In this document: positions 1-7,706 of the stretch, piece after piece | How positions within the stretch are numbered: position 1 is the stretch's first letter | Layout: every line of letters begins with the position of its first letter | Assembly: GCA_913049565.1 (NCBI GenBank) | Contig: CAJWZG010000042.1 | Span: forward strand, 1 to 15,245 | Direction: 5' to 3' | Source of the DNA: an uncultured Gammaproteobacteria bacterium | GTDB lineage: Bacteria; Pseudomonadota; Gammaproteobacteria; Pseudomonadales; Azotimanducaceae_A | Length of the DNA: 15,245 bases | Made by a program: the position numbers and the translations under genes | Notes under the pieces: model-generated | Databases searched by the model: none | What the model was told of the DNA's origin: nothing | Seen by the model: only the letters and a program-made list of their open reading frames with translations

Positions 1-1089
1 CGGATTGTTGGTTGGATTTTTATTATTGAACTGTAGGGCGTTGAAGATCTTGCCGCTGACCCCGCCCCCGGCAATCATGTAGGACAGTTGATTAGCCAAG
101 TATAAGTAACCGCCGCGGTTGTAGCGCAAATCCAGTACCAAATCGGTTATGCCGGCTTCCGCCATCTCTGTTATCGCATCAACCAGCTGCTGCTCGGCAG
201 TCAAAATATGATCGGTAAACAACAGATAGCCAACTTTCCCAGAATCGGTGTTCAGGATTCGAGTCTGGGGAACCGCGTCGATGCTAATTTGGGCCGATGT
301 CATTGTGATGGCTCGTTTGTTGCTTGACCCAGGGTCCACTACCTCGAAGGTATGGTCCTGATTCCGCTGATTTGGCCATAGCCCTGCGTTTAGCGTTGCG
401 GGGTCGTCTCCGTTGATTAAATCCATGCCGTCCACGGTAACAATTCTTGCGCCTCGGCTCAGGCCTGTCGCCGACGCAGGCGAGTCGTCTTTAACCAAAA
501 CGATCACCAATTCTCTTGGCGGCGAGGTGCTCAGAAGCTGGTAAGTGGCTCCATAGCCGTAGGTTACTCCCTTCCTAGTCTCTGCCCGGTATTCGGCTGT
601 ATCGCGAGAATAGTGAAAACGGTCTTTTGGGTTGCCGGACGGCGTAGTTGCCACGGTCTTTAGCAAATCGAAGTAGGTTTCGACATCAGCAGCTGAGCCG
701 GCATAGTCAGCTGGATTGACATCTTCGATTTCGTCGTACCAAAGATAGGTCTCATTTGACCAAGATCGCAGCCAATTGCCCTCATCTTCAAAAGTACCCT
801 GCATGTCGCTGAACACTTCATTTGATGTTGTTGTTCTCGGAGCGCCGCACAAGTCTGCAAAGCGGGATGATGGCGGAAAAACGCCGGCGACGAAACTTGA
901 GTCATTTGCAGTATCGGGCGACGGTGTTTGAGGTGCTGCTGGCGTCGACCCCGGCGGGTTCCTTGGGTCTGCTGCGATAGGTGCGTTTGCTGAGGAGCTT
1001 CCACCGCCCCCGCAGGCGGACACCACGGCACAACAGATTGTCGCAGCAAAAAAAACTCTCAATTTATCCATAAGTATCGTGCTCAGCAT
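1..1089 (-). CDS. S41-family (C-terminal processing) peptidase, lipoprotein, 3' end outside window
   Basis: This is a reading frame on the minus strand, open from the ATG at 1089 to the window edge (363 codons, no stop). The start at 1089 has a good ribosome binding site (GAAAGG, about 6 nt upstream); a second ATG at 1071 has none. The N-terminus is a lipoprotein signal: a short charged stretch, a hydrophobic run VFFAATICCAVV, then the lipobox VSAC followed by a Gly/Ser-rich and Pro/Ala-rich linker. The product is therefore probably anchored to a membrane on the periplasmic side. A PDZ-like segment covers roughly residues 170-245. Near residues 310-330 comes LVLDLRYNRGG, the strongly conserved core strand of S41 (tail-specific/CtpA-like) peptidases. 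The catalytic serine and lysine of this family lie downstream of that motif and fall outside the window, so activity cannot be judged. The exact substrate is unknown. Confidence 0.85.
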   Translation of the reverse strand, partial: MLSTILMDKLRVFFAATICCAVVSACGGGGSSSANAPIAADPRNPPGSTPAAPQTPSPDTANDSSFVAGVFPPSSRFADLCGAPRTTTSNEVFSDMQGTFEDEGNWLRSWSNETYLWYDEIEDVNPADYAGSAADVETYFDLLKTVATTPSGNPKDRFHYSRDTAEYRAETRKGVTYGYGATYQLLSTSPPRELVIVLVKDDSPASATGLSRGARIVTVDGMDLINGDDPATLNAGLWPNQRNQDHTFEVVDPGSSNKRAITMTSAQISIDAVPQTRILNTDSGKVGYLLFTDHILTAEQQLVDAITEMAEAGITDLVLDLRYNRGGYLYLANQLSYMIAGGGVSGKIFNALQFNNKNPTNNP

Positions 1090-1145
1090 GGGATACCTTT
1101 CTACCGCGGATCTAATACTGAAGGTTTAAAACAATTTTTTAGGAA
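1090..1145. promoter_or_regulatory. Divergent intergenic region between the S41 peptidase and the YgjP-like gene
   Basis: These 56 bp separate two divergent starts and must hold at least the minus-strand promoter and its Shine-Dalgarno. The plus-strand half is AT-rich (around 1122-1140). I see no convincing -35/-10 pair. If the plus-strand gene really starts at 1236, the regulatory region is 146 bp and includes small inverted repeats (CGGAA-GAT-TTCCG at 1154-1166). Confidence 0.3.
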
Positions 1146-1958
1146 ATGCCAACGGAAGATTTCCGAGCAAAAGAATACCGGATGTTTGGCGGCAAATACG
1201 TGACGAGATTCGCATTTATCGGTCACAATGCGTGCATGTCAGAAACGATTGCATTTGACACTTTCGAAGTAAGCGTCGTGCGCTCCAAGCGCCGGAAAAC
1301 GGCTGTGATCAAGGTAGATTTGGAGGGGGTATCCGTCCGTGTCCCGCAGTCATTGGCTACGCAGCGTATTCAAGAACTAATCCTGGAAAAGATGCCCTGG
1401 GTGGAAAAGAAACTCGAAGAGGCGGAACAAAAGCGAACAGACCTGGCGAATCAGGCCGAAGTGCGAGCAACACTTGGTCAAGGCAGTGAGATTTTAGTGC
1501 AGGGCAAGCGATTAGCGTTGCTGCTACTAGACAAAGCTCGTATGTCGGTTGAGGTGCAGGGTGAGAGGCTTGAAGTGTCTGGCCCAAGTGATGTGCTCAA
1601 TGACCCGGAAGAGCTGAGGGCTTTGATAGAGCAATGGCTTTACAGCCGTGCAGTCGACGAGTTGAGTTATTGCGTTAACGTGTTTAAGCAAAAAGTTGGC
1701 GTCAGCCCCAAAGAACTGCAGATAAAGAACTACCGCGCACGGTGGGGTAGCTGCAAACCCGATGGCAGCATTCAGCTGAATTGGCGCCTGATACATGCGC
1801 CGATGCACATCATGGATTACGTCGTTGTTCATGAACTTTGCCACCTGCGCGAGATGAACCACAGCAAACAATTTTGGTCTGAGGTTGAGCGCATTGATCC
1901 GCTTTATCGCATGAAGCGCCAATGGCTAAAAGACAATGGCTATCGACTGACGTTGTAA
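1146..1958 (+). CDS. YgjP-like (DUF45, M48-type) zinc metallopeptidase
   Basis: The C-terminal half is diagnostic of the YgjP/DUF45 metallopeptidase-like family. It has YRARWGSC near residues 197-203, LNWRLIHAP near 211-219, and the zinc-binding HELCH at 229-233, with a third likely ligand in NHSKQFW (His239). No signal peptide is visible, so a cytoplasmic protein is expected. Family members are widespread in bacteria and mostly uncharacterised; a proteolytic role is inferred from the HExxH motif. The start is uncertain. The ATG at 1146 is the longest option, but its AGGA lies only one base upstream, which is too close. The first 30 residues do not resemble the family, whose homology begins about at the stretch FEVSVVRSKRRK (residue 40 on). 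The ATG at 1236 (240 aa) may be the true start, though it lacks a clear Shine-Dalgarno. The GNAT gene follows 54 bp downstream and is probably co-transcribed. Confidence 0.85.
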   Translation: MPTEDFRAKEYRMFGGKYVTRFAFIGHNACMSETIAFDTFEVSVVRSKRRKTAVIKVDLEGVSVRVPQSLATQRIQELILEKMPWVEKKLEEAEQKRTDLANQAEVRATLGQGSEILVQGKRLALLLLDKARMSVEVQGERLEVSGPSDVLNDPEELRALIEQWLYSRAVDELSYCVNVFKQKVGVSPKELQIKNYRARWGSCKPDGSIQLNWRLIHAPMHIMDYVVVHELCHLREMNHSKQFWSEVERIDPLYRMKRQWLKDNGYRLTL

Positions 1959-2012
1959 CGTAACTTGTGCGGCAGGGTGGGTTATGGCCGACACCATGAA
2001 AAAGGAAAGGAA

Positions 2013-2606
2013 ATGACAGATCTACCATCGGTTTCGGTAGTAGAACAAAGCGATCGATCGGTGGCTTTGAATACAATCGTTGCAGCTTTTGCCGCAGACC
2101 CCTTGGTGCGCTGGATGGTACCCAAGGCAGATACGTACTTATCATTTGGCGCCGCGATGTTCGATGCTTTCGGCGGTGCTGCTTTTGCGGCAGGCGCTGC
2201 TTATCAGGCCGCGAACTTCGCTGGCGCTGCCTTGTGGGTTCCCCCGGATTCCGAGGATGAGGCCGCAGAGGAAGCCATGTCGCAAATTTTGGAGCAAGCT
2301 ATCGCTCCGGAAAGGCTTGATGACGTAGCCAGCGTGTTTGAGGCGATGCTGAGCCACCATCCTACGGAACCGTGCTGGTATTTGCCCTTGATCGGCGTCG
2401 ATCCATGTCATCAAGGAAGAGGACTCGGTGCAGCGCTGATGAAATACGCGCTGTCGAAGTGTGACGAGCAAGGGTTGCCTGCATATTTGGAATCTTCTAA
2501 TCCGGCCAACATAACGCTGTACGAGCGGCATGGGTTTGAGGTGACAGGCCGCATCGAGGTGGCCGGTTGCCCACCAGTGCATCCAATGTTTCGGTCCGCC
2601 CAATAG
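2013..2606 (+). CDS. GNAT-family N-acetyltransferase
   Basis: This 197-aa protein has the GNAT acetyl-CoA binding signature. A strand ending LIGVDP (126-131) is followed by the pyrophosphate-binding loop QGRGLG at 134-139 and helix ALMKYAL. Then come YLESSNPANITLYERHGFE (158-176), the typical motif B region where the Asn/Tyr/Gly-Phe positions are conserved. It should transfer an acetyl group from acetyl-CoA to an amine; the substrate cannot be told. The N-terminal half is Ala-rich and divergent. I chose the ATG at 2013 because a purine-rich AAAGGAAAGGA sits directly upstream. The same frame can be extended to a TTG at 1965, but that adds 16 unconvincing residues. It is probably in one transcript with the YgjP-like gene upstream, and the hairpin at 2615-2654 follows its stop by a few bases. 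Confidence 0.85.
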   Translation: MTDLPSVSVVEQSDRSVALNTIVAAFAADPLVRWMVPKADTYLSFGAAMFDAFGGAAFAAGAAYQAANFAGAALWVPPDSEDEAAEEAMSQILEQAIAPERLDDVASVFEAMLSHHPTEPCWYLPLIGVDPCHQGRGLGAALMKYALSKCDEQGLPAYLESSNPANITLYERHGFEVTGRIEVAGCPPVHPMFRSAQ

Positions 2607-2614
2607 ACGTTACC

Positions 2615-2654
2615 CGCTGCCCGAGGTCTTGCAATATGCGAGACCTCGGGCGGT
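2615..2654. terminator. Hairpin between convergent genes, likely bidirectional terminator
   Basis: GCCCGAGGTCT at 2619-2629 pairs perfectly with AGACCTCGGGC at 2641-2651. Inside it, a T-G wobble and GCA/TGC pair further around an ATA triloop, giving about 15 stacked pairs; a few wobble pairs extend it outward. It lies in the 66-bp gap between the GNAT stop and the stop of the convergent acyl-CoA dehydrogenase. Neither side has a clean T-tract, so termination efficiency is uncertain. It may instead protect both mRNA 3' ends. Confidence 0.7.
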
Positions 2655-2672
2655 TAGCTATTGAACGCTTTG

Positions 2673-3902
2673 TCAGTCGAACAGTTCGCCGCCGCAAACA
2701 GATGCGGTCGTCCCGTACTTTTCAAACGCCTTAATGACATTAGCACCGGTGCGCCAGCGATGTACTTCATCTGGGCCGTCGACTAATCGTTGGGATCGAA
2801 TTCCGGTATACCAGCGCGCTAATGGTGTGTCGTGGCTATAGCCCAGCGCGCCGTGTAATTGCAGGGCGGTGTCGACAACTTGATGTACCATATTGGCCAA
2901 AAAGACCTTGGCAATACCGTTTTCATTGCGCAGATCCATGCCATTTTCCGCTTTGTAGGCAATATGCAACAGCATTAAGCGCGCCTTATAAATCTCTGAG
3001 GCACAATCGGCTAGCATCCAGCGGACGCCTTGACGGTCCGCGAGCCGTTCGCCAAATGTGCTCCTACTCGTGACATGCTTTGCGGCTAGATCAAGGGCTC
3101 GCTGTGCCATGGCTACGTTATGCATGCCATGACGCAGACGTCCATAGGCGAGACGATGTTGCCCCATATTAAAACCCTGACCCTGACCGCCGAGTATGTT
3201 CTCTCGGGGCACTCGCAGGTTTTCAATTTTTATCTCTGAGTGGCTGCCACCTAGTTTTAGCCCCAGCGCGCTATGGGGCTGCATGGTTTCGATGTTGCGC
3301 ACGATGTTATATCCAGGATTGGGTAGCTCGACGATAAAAGTGCTGTATTGCTCGTGACGCGCCGCGTCAGGGTCGGTTTTCGCCATGACGACGGCAATAT
3401 CGGCCACGCTGGCAGATGAGCTGAACCATTTCTCGCCGTTGAGTACCCACTCGTCACCGTCGAGTACCGCGGACGTTTGCATGCCAGTTGCGTCGGCGCC
3501 AGCTGCCTTCTCCGTCATCGAATAGCAGATGCGTTTTTCGCCGTTCAATAAGGGTTTTAGAAATTTTTCTTTTTGGAAGTCTGTCCCGTGTTCGAGCAAA
3601 GTCAGCATTGTTGCGTCGTCGGGTCCTTGGGTGTTTAAGGACAACGCCCCTAAGTGGCTCTCGCCTAATTCCATTTGCACTAAGGCGTTTGCCAAGGGGC
3701 GCAAGCCCATGCCTCCATGTTCGGTGGGAATAAACGGGCACCACAGCCCCTGACTGCGGGCCTTGCTGCGCAGGGCAGCCATGGTTTCGTCGAAATTGTC
3801 CGCGGTGCAGGTTTCTTCCGCCGGATGGCATTCGTTCTGCACAAAAGCGCGAACTTTGTCACGCACGGCCTTGGCGTCTTCAGGAATCGTAAAGTCGATC
3901 AT
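2673..3902 (-). CDS. Acyl-CoA dehydrogenase family protein (ACAD10/11-like)
   Basis: This 409-aa flavoprotein is predicted to introduce a double bond into an acyl-CoA, using FAD and passing electrons to an electron transfer flavoprotein. It is expected to be cytoplasmic. It has the full acyl-CoA dehydrogenase architecture. The N-terminal helical domain ends about residue 125. YSMTEKAAGAD (127-137) and LNGEKWFSS (154-162) form the FAD/substrate-binding beta domain. The C-terminal helical domain contains SRSTFGERL (279-287) and QLHGALGYS (348-356). The usual catalytic Glu position near the C-terminus reads VDGPDEVH (374-381), so Asp375 occupies it. This is typical of ACAD10/11-like enzymes rather than of medium-chain dehydrogenases. 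The start at 3902 is preceded by a strong GGGGGAG. The gene diverges from a second, dissimilar acyl-CoA dehydrogenase. The substrate is unknown. Confidence 0.9.
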   Translation of the reverse strand: MIDFTIPEDAKAVRDKVRAFVQNECHPAEETCTADNFDETMAALRSKARSQGLWCPFIPTEHGGMGLRPLANALVQMELGESHLGALSLNTQGPDDATMLTLLEHGTDFQKEKFLKPLLNGEKRICYSMTEKAAGADATGMQTSAVLDGDEWVLNGEKWFSSSASVADIAVVMAKTDPDAARHEQYSTFIVELPNPGYNIVRNIETMQPHSALGLKLGGSHSEIKIENLRVPRENILGGQGQGFNMGQHRLAYGRLRHGMHNVAMAQRALDLAAKHVTSRSTFGERLADRQGVRWMLADCASEIYKARLMLLHIAYKAENGMDLRNENGIAKVFLANMVHQVVDTALQLHGALGYSHDTPLARWYTGIRSQRLVDGPDEVHRWRTGANVIKAFEKYGTTASVCGGELFD

Positions 3903-4009
3903 GTTCTCCCCCGAGAATGTTGTTGTAATGGCATCGAATGTAGCACGGCATCTTGCTCCGTTTCGAATCTACGGGTACAAAAGAACAGCAATAAACACGG
4001 GAGAGAACG
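3903..4009. promoter_or_regulatory. Divergent promoter region between two acyl-CoA dehydrogenase genes
   Basis: This 107-bp gap must drive both dehydrogenases. A possible plus-strand promoter is TTGCTC (3953-3958), a 17-bp spacer, and TACAAA (3976-3981). That would place a start about 20 nt before the ATG, but the match to consensus is only moderate. Both genes have strong, similar leaders next to their starts: CGGGGGAGAAC before the minus ATG and CGGGAGAGAACG before the plus ATG. Shared regulation by one operator is possible, but no clear regulator palindrome was found. Confidence 0.35.
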
Positions 4010-5266
4010 ATGAGTGAAGCGGTAGATCTTGATAGCGATCTTTTTGAATTGGCCATGTCTGCGCAGGCCCAGCCTCTGATGGACGCGGTGCAGCGGCACA
4101 TAACGGACAACGTGGAGCCCATTGTTGAGGAGTTTTACGCGCTCAACAGTGAAAAAACTGATCGCTGGAGCTGGCACCCCAGGCAACTGGAATTGTTGGA
4201 AGGCGCTAAAAACAAGGCGAAGGACTCTGGCCTGTGGAATTTCTTTCTACCCGATGCAGAAACAGGTGAGGGCCTTACTAACCTTGATTACGCCTACATT
4301 GCTGCCGAGTTGGGTAAAGTGCCGCTCGCTTCAGAGACCCTGAATTGTAGTGCTCCCGATACCGGCAATATGGAGGTGCTGGAGCGCGTGGGTACGCCGG
4401 AACAAAAGGAACAATGGCTCAAGCCGCTGCTCAACGGTGAGATTCGATCTGCCTACGCGATGACCGAGCCATCCTTGCCATCGTCCGACGCAAAAAACAT
4501 CAGCACTCAGGCGGTACTTGATGGTGATGACTGGGTGATTAATGGCGAGAAATACTATATCAGCGGTGCTGGTGATCCCCGCTGCAAGATCATGATCACC
4601 ATGGTCAAAACCAGCCCTGAAGCAGCGCCTAGCCGGCAGCAATCACAAATTCTTGTGCCGACGGATACGCAAGGTGTAGAGATTTTAGAGGGCATGCAAG
4701 TCTTCGGGGAAGACCATGCGCCCAGGGGCCACATGCATATTCGTTTCAACAACGTACGGGTGCCGAAAGAGAACATATTGCTGGGCGAGGGTAGAGGCTT
4801 CGAAATCTCTCAGGTTCGTCTTGGCCCCGGTCGTATCCACCATTGCATGCGCTCAATTGGTAAAGCGGAGAAAGCGCTGGAACTGATGGTGAAACGTTCC
4901 GGTTCCCGGGTGGCCTTTGGCAAGCCCATAGCTAAGCTAGGAAAGAACATAGAGGTGATCTCCCGCGCACGGATTGAGATCAACGCCATGCGCTTAGCAG
5001 TGCTGCAAGCTGCAAAAGCAATGGATGTCTTGGGCAATAAAGAGGCCCGAGTCTATGTCAGCGCCGTCAAGGCCATGGTGCCTGAGAAGGTGTGTGAGAT
5101 TATCGACGCGGCTATTCAAATGCATGGTGCAACAGGTATCTCTCAGTGGACACCACTGGCGACGATGTATACAGATATGCGGCACTTGCGTTTCGCCGAC
5201 GGCCCAGACGAGGTGCATCATATGGTGGTAGGGCGCGCCGAGCTGCAAAAGTACGATTTGTGGTAA
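4010..5266 (+). CDS. Acyl-CoA dehydrogenase family protein (ACAD11-like)
   Basis: This 418-aa acyl-CoA dehydrogenase of the ACAD10/11 group should oxidise an acyl-CoA with FAD and transfer electrons to ETF. Visible signatures are AYAMTEPS (148-155) and VINGEKYYISG (176-186) in the central beta domain. LGPGRIHHCMRSIG (271-284) is highly characteristic of ACAD11-like proteins. IQMHGATGIS (369-378) and FADGPDEVHHMV (395-406) lie in the C-terminal domain. Asp397 stands where medium-chain enzymes have the catalytic Glu. The start is well supported, with GGGAG at 3999-4003 six bases upstream. The gene diverges from the other dehydrogenase, and its stop lies 4 bp from the stop of the convergent dimethylglycine dehydrogenase-like gene. 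Its natural substrate (branched, long-chain or hydroxy-acyl CoA) cannot be read from the sequence. Confidence 0.92.
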   Translation: MSEAVDLDSDLFELAMSAQAQPLMDAVQRHITDNVEPIVEEFYALNSEKTDRWSWHPRQLELLEGAKNKAKDSGLWNFFLPDAETGEGLTNLDYAYIAAELGKVPLASETLNCSAPDTGNMEVLERVGTPEQKEQWLKPLLNGEIRSAYAMTEPSLPSSDAKNISTQAVLDGDDWVINGEKYYISGAGDPRCKIMITMVKTSPEAAPSRQQSQILVPTDTQGVEILEGMQVFGEDHAPRGHMHIRFNNVRVPKENILLGEGRGFEISQVRLGPGRIHHCMRSIGKAEKALELMVKRSGSRVAFGKPIAKLGKNIEVISRARIEINAMRLAVLQAAKAMDVLGNKEARVYVSAVKAMVPEKVCEIIDAAIQMHGATGISQWTPLATMYTDMRHLRFADGPDEVHHMVVGRAELQKYDLW

Positions 5267-5270
5267 TCGG

Positions 5271-7706
5271 CTATTTCATACGCTCGCTTTTGGGATCGTA
5301 GAAGGCGCCGAACTGAACGGTTATAGGGTAGCGTTTGAGGGCAACTTCTACGTCGAAGTTGCCTGATTTCAACCACTGAGCCGTGACCCCTTCTGGGTTG
5401 GAAAGCTCCGCCATTGCGAGACTTTTACCTACCCGGTGACCCCATGCGGCGGACGTAGTTAGCCCAACAATTATGCCGTCTCGACGTATTGGTTCATCGT
5501 GCAGCATCAATGGCGCGTTTTCGGCGTCAATGGCGAGACTGACCAGACGTCGAGTTTGTACACCTTTATTTTCGTCTAAGTGTGCTTTGCCAATATAGTC
5601 GTCTTTATTCTTGGCAGTAGCGAAACTTAGACCCGCTTGAAGAGGCGTTATGTGATCGTGGATGTCATCACCCCAATGGCGATAGGCTTTCTCCATTCGA
5701 CAGGCGTTCATGGCGTGAAAACCGGCTGGGCGAATGTTCAAAGAGTGTCCTTTGCGACACAGCAGTTGCCAGAGCTCAGACGCCTGAAGCCTCGGCAGGT
5801 ATAACTCATAGCCCCGCTCACCGACATAGCTCAGCCGGTTTGCGCGAAGTGCAATGTCACCAGCCACCAGCACAGCAGAACTGTAGTAGTTGAGTTGCTC
5901 AGCTTGATCGGGATCGTCACAGATCGACGCTAGCAGTTCGGTCGACCTGGGGCCCATGACGCCAATGATGGCTGTGTCCTGCTCTTGGCTTAACCTGCAA
6001 TCAAAGTCTGCGCAGTGTTTTTTTAGCCAAAACCAGTCCCTGCGTTCACTCACGCATGCGCTGACGATCATGAAGCAATCTGCCGACACTCTCGTCACTG
6101 TTACGTCGGCTTCGATACCCCCTTTTTCGTTGAGCCATTGGGTGTAAACAAGTTTGCCATCAGCCACGTCGATGTCGTTGGCGCAAATTCGCTCTAAGCA
6201 GGCTAACGCGTCGATGCCAGCAACATGAAAGATGGGGTAACTCGATTGATCAAAAAGCGCTACATGCTTGGCAATGGCATCACATTCTCGTTGACAGGCG
6301 TCAAACCAATTGGGTTTGCCGTAAGTGTATTCGTATCGAGCCCGCTCATTTTCGGCGTACCAATTTGGCCGTTCCCACCCGGCTAACTCGCCCATCACCG
6401 CGCCTTGCGCGACGAGCGTTTCATGTAGTGGGCTCAGACGGACATTTCGGCTGGTCGCGTATTGGCGATGAGGCCAGTGCATATCGTAGAGAAGCCCCAA
6501 GGTTTCTTTTGTGCGCTCGAACAGAAAATCGGTCTGGCTCTGGAATGGAAACGTGCGACGAACATCCACATCCCACAGATCCATTGGAGGTGTGCCATTC
6601 TGCATCCATTCGGCCAGCACCCTGCCGGCGCCACCTGCAGATTGAATACCAATGGAGTTAAAGCCACAGGCGACGAACAGATTGCTCACCTCCGGGGTAG
6701 GGCCGAGTAAATAACGATCATCTGCAGTAAAACTCTCTGGACCGTTGAAGAACAAGTTGATGCCTGCATCGGCCAGCTCTGGAAAGCGTTTTACGGCCTT
6801 CTCTAGAATAGGTTCAAAATGTGCAAAATCATCAGGTAAGGCGTCGAAACAAAAGTCTTCGGGGATACCATCCATACCCCAAGGCTTTGCCTCTAGCTCA
6901 AAACAGCCCAATAGCAATTTCCCGGCGTCATACTTGTAGTAAATTTGCTCATCGGGCACCCGCAAAGTAGGGCGCACGGCTGTGAACGACTTCAGTGGTT
7001 CGGTTACTAAATAAAAGTGCTCTGCGGCGTGAAGTGGCAGAGAAATGTCGTGCTGCCCCGCAAACTCTCGCGACCACATGCCACCGGCGAGCACAACTTG
7101 TTTAGCCTTGATGAGAGTTCCGTCATCTAACACGACGCCACTGGCCAGATCTTCCTCGACGGTTAGGCGATCTACCTTCGTGTCTTCAAAAATTTTTGCT
7201 CCGCCCCGACGTGCACCTTTAGCGAGCGCTAGCGTTGTATCGACAGGGTTTGTTTGACCGTCGCCGGGTAGATACACGCCTCCGCAAAGGTCGTTGGTGA
7301 GAATGCCCGGCCATTGCTCATGCACGAAGTTTTCATCGATTAACTCGCATTGCACGCCAAATGCGTTTGCCATGGTGGCCTGTCGCTTGAGTTCTTCCAA
7401 ACGCTCTGGGTGCAGGGCTAAAGTCATCGAGCCTGTTTGCTGATAACCGGTCTCTTGCCCAGTTTGCTTCGCAAGCTCGGCAAACAGTTCGGTGGAATAG
7501 CGCGCTAAACGGGTCATGTTTTGCGATGCTCGAAGTTGCGCCACTAACCCCGCCGCATGCCATGTGGTGCCGGAGGTCAGTTTCTTTCGCTCGAGCAGCA
7601 CCACGTCCTGAACGCCTAGCTCAGTTAGGTGATAGGCGATCGAACAGCCGACAATGCCACCACCGATAATGACGACATTGGCCGATTGAATGTCTACTTG
7701 GGTCAT
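5271..7706 (-). CDS. Dimethylglycine/sarcosine dehydrogenase-like FAD and folate-binding oxidoreductase
   Basis: This 811-aa protein has the four-part layout of dimethylglycine and sarcosine dehydrogenases. A DAO-type FAD domain (about 10-365) carries the Rossmann motif GGGIVG at 15-20. An FAO_M-like linker follows (about 368-425), then a GCV_T-like tetrahydrofolate-binding domain (about 430-700, with YTQWLNEKGGIEADV at 521-535), and a C-terminal GCV_T barrel. The motif SGTTWHAAGL includes His50, which aligns with the histidine that binds FAD covalently in mitochondrial dimethylglycine dehydrogenase. FNGPESFTADDRYLLGPTPE (320-339) is also typical of the family. The predicted reaction is oxidative N-demethylation of a methylated amine or amino acid, with the one-carbon unit going to tetrahydrofolate. 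The exact substrate is not known. The ATG directly follows the TAA of the upstream serine hydrolase gene (TAAATG), so the two are probably co-transcribed and translationally coupled. Confidence 0.9.
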   Translation of the reverse strand: MTQVDIQSANVVIIGGGIVGCSIAYHLTELGVQDVVLLERKKLTSGTTWHAAGLVAQLRASQNMTRLARYSTELFAELAKQTGQETGYQQTGSMTLALHPERLEELKRQATMANAFGVQCELIDENFVHEQWPGILTNDLCGGVYLPGDGQTNPVDTTLALAKGARRGGAKIFEDTKVDRLTVEEDLASGVVLDDGTLIKAKQVVLAGGMWSREFAGQHDISLPLHAAEHFYLVTEPLKSFTAVRPTLRVPDEQIYYKYDAGKLLLGCFELEAKPWGMDGIPEDFCFDALPDDFAHFEPILEKAVKRFPELADAGINLFFNGPESFTADDRYLLGPTPEVSNLFVACGFNSIGIQSAGGAGRVLAEWMQNGTPPMDLWDVDVRRTFPFQSQTDFLFERTKETLGLLYDMHWPHRQYATSRNVRLSPLHETLVAQGAVMGELAGWERPNWYAENERARYEYTYGKPNWFDACQRECDAIAKHVALFDQSSYPIFHVAGIDALACLERICANDIDVADGKLVYTQWLNEKGGIEADVTVTRVSADCFMIVSACVSERRDWFWLKKHCADFDCRLSQEQDTAIIGVMGPRSTELLASICDDPDQAEQLNYYSSAVLVAGDIALRANRLSYVGERGYELYLPRLQASELWQLLCRKGHSLNIRPAGFHAMNACRMEKAYRHWGDDIHDHITPLQAGLSFATAKNKDDYIGKAHLDENKGVQTRRLVSLAIDAENAPLMLHDEPIRRDGIIVGLTTSAAWGHRVGKSLAMAELSNPEGVTAQWLKSGNFDVEVALKRYPITVQFGAFYDPKSERMK

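Noticed and set aside
660..1049. A 129-aa open frame on the minus strand
   Set aside because: It lies in another frame of the same strand as the S41 peptidase, which has a clear lipoprotein signal and family motif. Its composition looks like an out-of-frame shadow.
1965..2012. TTG start extending the GNAT protein by 16 residues
   Set aside because: The ATG at 2013 has a much better Shine-Dalgarno. The extension looks like translated leader sequence.
2142..2603. A 153-aa open frame antisense to the GNAT gene
   Set aside because: No recognisable motif and no ribosome binding site. The opposite strand has a full GNAT motif set.
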